A stretch of 64,000 nt of DNA, from NCBI RefSeq assembly GCF_031834595.1, contig NZ_CP115541.1:1518501-1582500 (forward strand), given 5' to 3'. Position numbers and translations under genes: made by a program. The DNA is from Stenotrophomonas oahuensis (GTDB taxonomy: Bacteria; Pseudomonadota; Gammaproteobacteria; Xanthomonadales; Xanthomonadaceae). The number at the start of each line of letters is the position of its first letter. Position 1 is the stretch's first letter. The notes beneath the pieces were generated by a model. It was given only the letters and a program-made list of their open reading frames with translations, did no database searches and was not told where the DNA came from. Positions 37,801-45,200 of the stretch are shown in pieces.

Positions 37801-38738
37801 CCGCCTTTGCCGTTGGCCTGGAAGTCCAGCGACAGCGGCGTGCTGGTGCCGGCATCCATGCCCGGAACCAGCAGCGCGAGGTCCAGTGCCTTGCTCTTCG
37901 CGCTGGCCTTCCACACCGGGTCGTCGCGGCCTTCGAAGATCAGACTGGCCTGCAGCGGCTCCGGCGCGTAGCCGGCCAGCGCCACCTCCATCCGCCCCAG
38001 ATTGCCACGCGCCACCAGCCCCAGCCGGGCCGGCGTGCGGCCACGCGGGGCCGGCATCAGCGCGCTCACGGTGATGTCGGTGGAGTAGTCATTGCGCGGC
38101 ACATAGCGACCATCGACACGGAAATCGCCCATGTCGCTGTCCACCACCAACTGCTTGGCGCGGAACTCGCCGTTGGCCATTTCCAGCCCGCCGCGCACCT
38201 TGTCGATGTCGATCAGCGGTTCGCCGGCCTGGGTGATGCGGAAGCCGTCGATGGTGATGGTGTCGACCTGGATCGCCAGCGGCATTTCAATCTGCGGCAG
38301 CGACTCCGGCCACGACGGCATTTCGAACGGCTCGTCGCTCTTGGCCAGGTTCAGGCTGGCATCGGTGAGCTGCAGCGCGTCCAGCTGCAGCTTGCGGCCC
38401 AGCAGCGGGCGCAGGTCGGGGTCGAGGTAGGCGCGCTTGGCGGTGAAGTGGATATCGTCGTAACGGAAGTCCAGGTCGTGCAGCACCAGCGGACCGGCCA
38501 GCGGACCGTCGACCTTGCTCCACTGCAGGGTGGCACCGACCGGCAGGCGTGCCATCACCTGCGCCAGCAGCACGTCGCGCCCGGCCACGGTCTGCAGCAG
38601 CCAGTACAGCAGCAGCAGGAACAGCAGGCCCAGGCCCAGCGCGGTGAAGCCCGACCATGCCCAGAAGCGCCGCTTGCGGTAGAAGCGCACGCGCGGCGCG
38701 GCGATCTTGTTCTGCGGGGCGGGTGTGGGCGTGCTCAC
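34893..38738 (-). CDS. tamB: Translocation and assembly module protein TamB
   Basis: The 1,281-residue protein has an N-terminal inner-membrane anchor (SGFTALGLGLLFLLLLYWLLQ, about 33-53), a very long beta-helical body of short strands, and the conserved C-terminal DUF490/TamB domain (about 950-1281) ending KLYIGYGVSMVGSGSVLTLKYLL...NRGSLNWRREK. TamB spans the periplasm and works with TamA in outer-membrane protein assembly and in phospholipid transport to the outer membrane. Its ATG overlaps the tamA stop by 4 bp, the usual tamA-tamB order. Confidence 0.94.
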   Translation of the reverse strand: MSTPTPAPQNKIAAPRVRFYRKRRFWAWSGFTALGLGLLFLLLLYWLLQTVAGRDVLLAQVMARLPVGATLQWSKVDGPLAGPLVLHDLDFRYDDIHFTAKRAYLDPDLRPLLGRKLQLDALQLTDASLNLAKSDEPFEMPSWPESLPQIEMPLAIQVDTITIDGFRITQAGEPLIDIDKVRGGLEMANGEFRAKQLVVDSDMGDFRVDGRYVPRNDYSTDITVSALMPAPRGRTPARLGLVARGNLGRMEVALAGYAPEPLQASLIFEGRDDPVWKASAKSKALDLALLVPGMDAGTSTPLSLDFQANGKGGQAHLQGRVQQGDLVVELAPSNVGLADQVLTVSPLVIKGFGGQARLQGKADFTDRENASLRFSIVANDLTYVPAADPTTPGAAAPVPVTLKEARMGLAGTLKQWAAVGEASVEREQQSADLQFDIRGSDQAAQIKQLQAKTPGGTLDATGQVAWAPQLDWDVAAKLAAFDPGYFVPGWDGRLSGSLASKGRQVPPPAGSAPGTAPTYEATVDVPGIKGTLRSRSVDAQGRFAIRGTQGEGDVRLAVGNSRLTAKGSVGDRLDVQAQLDPVQLDDLLPGNSGTLRGSVQVRGPRTAPDITADLVGNGLRYGDYSAESLSIKGRLPWQGDNGTLALQGTAVQVGMLLDTLSVNARGSVSNLRLDAQARNELGAVALQGGVRQQGNAWRGDLSQLNIAPIKGDAWNLRGPATFTVQGSNFTLSDTCLGAATGGALCASANWPRDGLVVRGDALPLALVQPWLPPQSGRRIHLRGEITLDGRIRPRGNAWEGNARIASMEGGIRLGDNARGELVRYDQFSASVEMTPAQIVGKLGVGFQGNGFVDAKFQTGWEASAPLNGELYLNMSRLYWLELFSPDIVRPTGLIEGHVSLRGTRGQPSLGGEAKLSNFKGEFPALGLTFDQGSGSFVAQPDGSAKITAQANSGKGTLFVDGGLSWFGDAQPLQLHIHGENVLLSNTPELRIVANPDLNFTLAQTAMELRGTVHVPEADLDLERLDRGTSVSEDVVVLDPADPEEGPTSPLDMDLTVSLGDKVNMAGFGLKGGLGGKMQVWARPGREMTANGALEVRGRYKAYGQDLTITRGNLNWNYNAVSDPRINIRAERRIGDVTAGIDVTGRAQSPRVDVWSEPAMSQSEALAYLVLGRSLTNASSDQTQQVTAASAALSAGSGLLASQLGAKLGLDDAGVSQSRALGGSVIGFGKYISPKLYIGYGVSMVGSGSVLTLKYLLRRGFDLELESSTVENRGSLNWRREK

Positions 38739-40519
38739 AGGTCCGCTCCGATGTTCAGGTACAGCTGGAACTGCGAATCCGGGTTGTTCAGGCCGTGCGC
38801 GATATCCACCCGCACCGGGCCCACCGGCGACTTCCAGCGCACGCCGAAGCCAACACCGGTATGCAGGTCGATGGTGTTGTCGAAGGCACTACCGGTGTCC
38901 ACGAACACCGCCGCGCCCCACGGGCCGCCGTTGAAGTAGTGCTCGTACTCGGCCGAACCGACCACCAGGTTCTTCGCGCCCAGCGCGTACTTGTCCGGTT
39001 CCGGGGTACGTGGACCCACTTCGCGGAACGCATAGCCGCGGATGCTGCGGTCGCCGCCGGCGAAGAAGCGCAGGCTGGGTGGCATCGCGACCAGGTCACT
39101 GGTCCAGGTGGTGCCACCTTCGCCGCGCAGGATCAGGCGGTTGCTGTCGCCGATCGGGATGTACCAACGCAGCAGCACGTTGGCCTGCACGAAGCTGGTA
39201 TCCGAGCCCGCGCCCTCGACGCCGCCGCGCACCGTGGCGCTGCCACTCAGGCCCTTGCGCGGGAACAGGTTGTCGTCAACGTTGACGTAGTCGGCGACCA
39301 GCTGCGGATACACCAGGGTGGAGGTGTTGTAGATCGCGTTGGTGAACTCGGTGCCGGAGGCATAGCGCCAGCGTTCGCGCAACGCGTTGACCGAGGCGAT
39401 CAGGGTCCAGTTCTCATTGAGCTGGCCGCTACGGCTGCCGATCAGTTTAAAGTTGCGCAGGTCGATGTAGTCGGTCTGCTCGTCGTACGCGCTCGCGGTG
39501 AGCCCGTACCAGCCATCCAGCCAGCGGAATGCCGGCACCCGGTAGCTGACCACCAGACTCTTGCGCTTCTGCGCATAGTCCAGCTGGGTGTTCATCTTAT
39601 GGCCGCGGTTGTTGAGGAAGCGGCGCTCGATACCGCCGCGCACACCCGCCCCGCTCTCGCTGCCGTAGCTGACACCGGCGGTGTAGATGGTGCGCTTGGC
39701 GCGGGTGAGGTTCACGTCCACCGGCACGTTGCCGTTGTCGTCGGCCTGGTCCGGGCGTGGCTGGATGTCGATGGTGCTGAAATAGTCCAGCTTGGTCAGT
39801 GACTCGCGCAGACGGTCCAGCTTGCCTTCGTGGTAGTAGCTGCCGGTGTCCCAGTAGACCAGCGGGTCGAACAGCTTGTCGACGAAGTAGTCCTGGTTGA
39901 AGCGGATTTCGCCCATGTTGTAGCGGCGGCCGCTGTCCCAGGTGAGGTCGATGTCGGCGACGTTCTCGGCACGGGTGATCTCGACCCGGCGCTCGGTGTA
40001 GTCGGCATCGAAGTAGCCGCGCTCGGCCAGCCGGCGGGTGATGACGATCTTGCTGGCTTCGTAGGTGGTGTGCTCGAAGCGCTGGCCCTTGCGCGGTCGG
40101 AAGTTCTCCAGGTCGTCCTGCAGGTACTGGTCCAGCTGGGCCGGGCCGGTGATGTCGATGTGCTCGCGGCGCACCACGGTGGCCGGGCCCTTCTCGACAT
40201 GGATGACCACGCGCAGGGTGTCGCCTTCACGCGGGCTTTCCACGGTGATCTTCGGGTTGTAGTACCCGAACGGCTCCAACGCCTGCCGGGTCTGGCGCTC
40301 GGCCTGCGACAGCAGGTACTCCAGGCGCGACTCGCCCTGCACCTGGCCGATGGTGTCGTACAGCGACAGCGAGACCTCGATGTTCTCGATCATCTCGGCG
40401 TCGTCGCCCTTGTCCAATCCCTTGATGTCCACCTTCTCGATGGTGCCGCGCGCGTGCGCCGCCGAGGCGGCGAACAGGGCCAGCACCATCAGGGGGAGGG
40501 CGTATTTCGTTGGCTGCAT
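38735..40519 (-). CDS. tamA: Outer-membrane assembly factor TamA
   Basis: The 594-residue BamA-family protein has a signal peptide (LPLMVLALFAASAAHARG), POTRA-type domains (about 27-280; ESRLEYLLSQAERQTRQALEPFGYYNP is the first, and a later one contains YFDADYTERRVEI) and a 16-strand barrel with the family motifs RFFAGGDRSIRGYAF and the closing VGPVRVDIAHGLN...LYLNIGADL. The ATG at 40519 gives the expected signal peptide. The stop overlaps the tamB start. Confidence 0.95.
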   Translation of the reverse strand: MQPTKYALPLMVLALFAASAAHARGTIEKVDIKGLDKGDDAEMIENIEVSLSLYDTIGQVQGESRLEYLLSQAERQTRQALEPFGYYNPKITVESPREGDTLRVVIHVEKGPATVVRREHIDITGPAQLDQYLQDDLENFRPRKGQRFEHTTYEASKIVITRRLAERGYFDADYTERRVEITRAENVADIDLTWDSGRRYNMGEIRFNQDYFVDKLFDPLVYWDTGSYYHEGKLDRLRESLTKLDYFSTIDIQPRPDQADDNGNVPVDVNLTRAKRTIYTAGVSYGSESGAGVRGGIERRFLNNRGHKMNTQLDYAQKRKSLVVSYRVPAFRWLDGWYGLTASAYDEQTDYIDLRNFKLIGSRSGQLNENWTLIASVNALRERWRYASGTEFTNAIYNTSTLVYPQLVADYVNVDDNLFPRKGLSGSATVRGGVEGAGSDTSFVQANVLLRWYIPIGDSNRLILRGEGGTTWTSDLVAMPPSLRFFAGGDRSIRGYAFREVGPRTPEPDKYALGAKNLVVGSAEYEHYFNGGPWGAAVFVDTGSAFDNTIDLHTGVGFGVRWKSPVGPVRVDIAHGLNNPDSQFQLYLNIGADL

Positions 40520-40530
40520 GCCAACAGGAT

Positions 40531-40565
40531 AGCGGGAACGGGCTGAAAGCGAAGCCCGTCCCGCT
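40531..40565 (-). terminator. Hairpin between the 168-residue gene and tamA
   Basis: The arms AGCGGGAACGGGC and GCCCGTCCCGCT pair with one bulged base. The hairpin lies in the 76-bp gap before tamA and could end the upstream accessory unit. It has no long T-run on the minus strand, so the function is uncertain. Confidence 0.45.
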
Positions 40566-40595
40566 CTCCATTACGGCAGAAGCATCACACGGCGT

Positions 40596-41102
40596 TCACA
40601 ACATGTGCCGGTAGTTCTCAAGTTCCGCCTTGAGTTCCAGCCAGCTCTTCGCCGACGACACAAAGATGTCATACGGTCCACCGCTGGTCATGCCGGATTC
40701 TATACAGATCGAGAAGTACTCCGATCCGCAGAATGCAAAGTAGCAATCGCCGACCCCTTGGCAATCCAGGAACCCAAACACCACCACGCCCGGCCGTAGG
40801 GCCAGGTTGACCAGCCCGGGTTCAACGCCATCAGCTTGCCATGCGGTGGATACCTGGCGTTGGACCGGGCCGGTGTCTTCTCCCTCGAGGAAACCCTGCT
40901 CCAGCAGCTCGCCCAAGTTCCTTGTCAACTGGGCAGCAGTCAGATCATGGCTTCCGGGGCGGCAGTCAGCGAGCAACAGCGCGCCCCCCTGCAATGACAG
41001 CAACACTTCGTGAGGCGGCCCGCACGGGGCCGGCGCAGATGCGCCGGCGCTGCTGGAGGGCGTGGTGCCCGATTGCGGCGGAGTAGCTTTTTCAGCGTGC
41101 AT
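40596..41102 (-). CDS. Small unknown protein, candidate immunity partner
   Basis: I do not recognise this 168-residue protein. The first 35 residues are low in complexity (Ala, Pro, Ser, Gly). The remainder is compact and slightly acidic (LTRNLGELLEQGFLEGEDTGP, FGFLDCQGVGDCYFAFCGSEYFSICIESG, AKSWLELKAELENYRHM) with five cysteines. It starts 7 bp after the 353-residue deaminase-like gene on the same strand. Gene order (large delivery-type protein, catalytic-looking tail, small acidic protein) is that of polymorphic toxin cassettes, where the last gene encodes immunity. That role is inferred from position only. The ATG at 41102 is chosen because an earlier start would lie inside the preceding gene. 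Confidence 0.6.
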   Translation of the reverse strand: MHAEKATPPQSGTTPSSSAGASAPAPCGPPHEVLLSLQGGALLLADCRPGSHDLTAAQLTRNLGELLEQGFLEGEDTGPVQRQVSTAWQADGVEPGLVNLALRPGVVVFGFLDCQGVGDCYFAFCGSEYFSICIESGMTSGGPYDIFVSSAKSWLELKAELENYRHML

Positions 41103-41109
41103 GTCGGGC

Positions 41110-42171
41110 TCAAATCTCCATGTCATCTTCTGGCACCCACAAGCGGGCAGCAGGCGGCTGAGGCGGATTTCGCTTGAGCTCGGCATCCACCCATTGAGCG
41201 ACGTCGGGCTTCAACAGCTCCGCCTCCGCCATTGTGCGCATTTCGCTTTCGGAGATGCCAGCGCTCTCCCAGCTGTCACGGTTCTTGTTGGTGATCACCT
41301 TCACCTTCTCCCCGTTCAGCCACTGCTTGCGGTGCGCGTTGTCGTCGAACACGAAGAAGAAGTGGAACTTCACGTTCGGCATGAACGCCATGAGCTCTTC
41401 CGCGCGGCGCTGGCAGCTGCGGCGGCACAGGTCCATGTCCGATGCGAGGTAGACCGTACCTGTCAGTTCAGTGATCGGCCCCTTGGCCGCCCCCCACAAC
41501 CGGCTCGACAGCGCTGGAATTTTCGCGGTCAGTGCGTTGAACCACGCATCCATCCACTTGCCTTCACTGCAGGAACGAATCTGGTAGACACGGTATTCGC
41601 CTTCGCGCAGCGACTTGGCGTTGCTGGGAAGAAGTGCCGAGTCACCCAGGATCGATCGCAGGTTGGGTGAGTAGCTTGCCGTGTCGAGCTTCAGCACCTC
41701 GTCGCGGTCGAGTTCGTACACAGGCACCTTGGTCTTCGTACCCGGACGGGTGACCCGCAGATCACCCTCCTTCAGCGTGATCTTCTTTGATGCCTGGTTG
41801 GGTTCGGCGTAGCGGCCAATGATCGGCGACAAGTCCGCACCCATTGCGTACTCCTCGCGATACAGGTTGGAGAACGTCGGATTGCCAACTGCCTGCTCTT
41901 CCGGCAGGAACACCCGTCGCACCGGTGCGCCTTCCAGCAATCCACTTGAACCGATAAGTGGGCGCGGATTGCCGCTGACCGCTGTCGCCTCCAGCGGGAA
42001 ACTGCTGGGAAGCTCTAGTGGCTCATCGTGGAAAGTCAGATCCTGCATCTTGTAGCTGGCAACATTCATGATGTCCAAACTCTTCAGATTTCCGAAGGGC
42101 TTGCGCTCAAGCTCCCGCAGCCGCGCGAGTGAATCATCATCCAGGGTCAGCTTCTGCTTCTTCAGATCCAT
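41110..42171 (-). CDS. Deaminase-like protein, probable C-terminal toxin module
   Basis: The 353-residue reading frame continues, in the same frame, the 1,942-residue gene that stops 15 codons earlier with TAG (42217-42219). It has an N-terminal charged helix (LDDDSLARLRELERKPFGNL) and a proline-rich middle. The C-terminal part carries C201-S-E203-G-K followed by TGTVYLASDMDLCRRSCQRR with C249 and C253. This resembles the [HC]xE...CxxC zinc site and the strand-Cys-helix layout (then FMPNVKFHFFFVFDD) of secreted nucleic-acid/nucleoside deaminase toxins, but the cysteines are spaced CxxxC, so the match is tentative. The ATG at 42171 has no close Shine-Dalgarno (AAGGAG is 20 or more nt away), so it may be expressed only by readthrough, or be part of one gene. 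Confidence 0.6.
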   Translation of the reverse strand: MDLKKQKLTLDDDSLARLRELERKPFGNLKSLDIMNVASYKMQDLTFHDEPLELPSSFPLEATAVSGNPRPLIGSSGLLEGAPVRRVFLPEEQAVGNPTFSNLYREEYAMGADLSPIIGRYAEPNQASKKITLKEGDLRVTRPGTKTKVPVYELDRDEVLKLDTASYSPNLRSILGDSALLPSNAKSLREGEYRVYQIRSCSEGKWMDAWFNALTAKIPALSSRLWGAAKGPITELTGTVYLASDMDLCRRSCQRRAEELMAFMPNVKFHFFFVFDDNAHRKQWLNGEKVKVITNKNRDSWESAGISESEMRTMAEAELLKPDVAQWVDAELKRNPPQPPAARLWVPEDDMEI

Positions 42172-42216
42172 GGCACGCTTGGCCAGATCCTTGTACTCCT
42201 TCTCTTCAATGGCCAG

Positions 42217-45200
42217 CTAGTCGTGCTCATGGGTCATTCTCCTGTGCACACCGTCCAACACCCGCGTCAGATCGTCGCGCTGATTGACGTCATCGGCAGA
42301 AAGCGTGATTGCCGATGGCGGGGAGCAGTCTGTTCCCCGCTTCACCCTGTTGCCCTTGACAGGCAGGGCGCAGGCGGAGGTTGTAGCCACCAGCGGCGTA
42401 CGCTTCATGTGCTCGACGACCGCAGCACGCAGAGCCGCTGGACTGCCCAGCGCGCGGCGTTCCGACGGCGTCAGCTCGTCGAAGATTGCCTCCTCCCAGC
42501 TCACAACCTCTTCGCCGCCTCCTTCCACTGGTCGCCGCACGTTACCGTCCGCAGTGAAGGTGATGCTACGTGCATTTTCCTTGCCATCAGCACTGCCGAA
42601 GCTCAGCACATAGCCCTTGCCGGTGGCGTCTTCGGTAACACGCCAGTTGCGGTCGGGCACACTCTGCTGCAGATGCCCACGCAGCTCCTGCGCCTGCGAC
42701 AGTGATCGAATCCGGCCGCTCAGCACCGATTGGCGCTGCTGACGACGTGAGCGCTGGGCCAGCACGTCGGCGACCTTGGCCGAAGTGCTGCCTGGGAACA
42801 CCCAGGACTGCGCCAGCTTAGACAACTGGGTGTCGCCGTCGGTCAGCGACTCAGCCTCTGCCTTGGTCAGCTCCGGGTAGTGCTTGCTGAGGTTGTCAGC
42901 GGCAGTGGGCAGGCGATGCTGCACGGTCAGCCAGCGCTTCCACGACAGCAGGCTCTGTTCCTTGTTGGCCGCGATGGTCCGCACGATCTCTTCGCGCACG
43001 GCCTTGATCAGTACCGAACGTTCGCTGCCAGCCGGAAGATTCAGGCGCTGCTCCAGCGCCACCTGATCGGCCGCATCCACCAGCGCTTCCAGGCTGGGAA
43101 GCTGCCGGGCCTCGGGTACTTCGACCATCATGCCCACCGGGCCCTTGCCGAAGCGCGCGCCGCGATTCCATTCGCCCAGTTCCTGCGAGTACGTTTCCAC
43201 GCTCTTGCCGTTACCCAACTTCGGGCTGTCGGCCCAGGCGCGCATGATCATTGCCTCGTCGCCGGGCAGGCCCAGGGTCGACGGGTCGTCAATGATCATC
43301 TTGAGCCGTTCCTGCATGTTCAGGTCGCGGATGACCTCGTGCATGTCGGCCGACGGCTTCATGCCTGGCGCGCGTACGCCGAAGACAGCTTCAATTTCAT
43401 CGATCTTCTCTGCAGGCAGGGTGCCGGCTTCGGGTACCTTGCTGATCCAATCCGGCTTTTCCACCGTCTTGGGGCTGGTGGTGCCCAGCCCGGCGGGTCG
43501 CTTCTCCATCCGCTGCAGCTGACCCTCGCGCAACTGCACTGGTGGGCCGGCTTGTTCGGCGTTGTCGGACATGTGCAGACGCAGGACGTTGTCGTTCTCG
43601 TCACGGTGGACCCGCACGAAGTCCTGGCCCTGCCGGACGTACTGGTTGCCGCCCTGACCGTAGAGCGTGTTCGGGCCGAACTGCTGCTTCAGCATCGGCA
43701 GACCGACCTCGCGCAGGCTCTGCGAGGAGCTGACGAACGCCGGATTGACCTGCCCCTCATCCGTGAACGCCGCCGCCTGACGACGCCAGTGCGCCAGCGC
43801 ATCGACCGCTTCGCTGACGCTCGACAGCCCGCGTCGCCCCAACTGGAACATCGCCATCGGAATGGCAGTGATGCCGACCGCATCCAGGGCATCGGCAATC
43901 CCGCTTCCGAACTCAGTGATGGCCCTGTCGGTGTCACCTCGTTCGAGCGCGTCCATGCCGCGGCGGATGCCATCGGCCACCAGAGCCAGCGTGCTGCTCA
44001 CACACAGCGCCACCGCGGTGCCGCCGGACGCGATCGTGCAGCTCACCGCTGCCGCGACCGAGGCGAAGATCGTCATCGCCTCGGTGAAGCGTTCCAGCTG
44101 GCTGACGGTCATTTCATCCACGTCGGCCAGGCGCGCATCGATGAACGACTTGGCCGCCTGCAATGGCCCACGGGTGGCGACGAAGGTCAGCGGCAGACCG
44201 CGCGCGGCGCGCTTGCTGCGGAACACCGTCTCCAGGTCGTCGTGATAGCGCTGGGCGGTGCGTGCCTTCACGTAGGCCTCGGCTTCCGGACGCTGCAGCC
44301 AGTTGCGCAGCGCGGCCTCGTCCATCAACTGGTCGCCGGCCTCGGTGCCGACCAGGAAGGTGAAGGTGCGGCCATTGGCCTTCAGTGCCCACACCCCGTT
44401 GACGGGATGATCCTTGAGCGCGGCCACCTGCAGCGACGAAGCCCGTGTGTGGGTCGGCTCCAGCTGTGCGTGCGCCGCCTTCAGCGCGGCGTAGTCGGCG
44501 GGGTTCAGGCTGCCCTGCGCTTGCGCCTGCTCAATCATCCACAGGGTGTGCACGCGGATCTGGTCGGCCACGGTGGTGTGCAGGCCATTGGTGGTCTGGT
44601 GGGCCAGGTCCTTCAGATGGGTGACATAGGCGGTGGCCAGCCGGTTGCTGTCGGCCAGGTCGTCCAGCACGACGCAGATCGCGCGACGCGCATCCTCGTC
44701 CAGCAGTTGTCGGGTAAACGCGTTGTCGACCGCACCGTCCGCCGTGTACGCGGTGATGTCCGTAGCCCACAGGTCTTCACTCGACGGCCATGGACCGCTG
44801 TCGTGACGCTGGTTGGGCAGACCACCTTCGATGCCAGGCAAGTCTGCGAGATTGTCCGGCAGCACCGGACGCGGCAACCCGTGCTGCTGCCAGCCGCTCA
44901 CAGCAAAGTCGGTCAGGCTCATGCGCACACCGTTCACCGACAGCTGGATGTGGTCGGGGTTGAAGTTGTCCGCGTCCACAGTCACCCCGGCCAGCTTCAG
45001 CGCTTTGACCAGGTCGTGGCTCACTTCGGGGCGGGCGTGGTCCTGCAGCGTCTGCATGTCTTCGCGCAGATAGCGCGCATGCGCCTCATCGGCGGCCGCG
45101 TTGGCCAGACCCACGGCACTCCAGCGCAGGCGGTTGCTGTCCAGTTCCTGCTGTACCTGGCGCTGGGCGAAGTCCAGGCGCGTATCGGCCCAGTCGGTCA

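Noticed and set aside
35700..38939. Long plus-strand open frame opposite tamB
   Set aside because: The same GC-codon shadow effect; tamB is supported by end-to-end family features.
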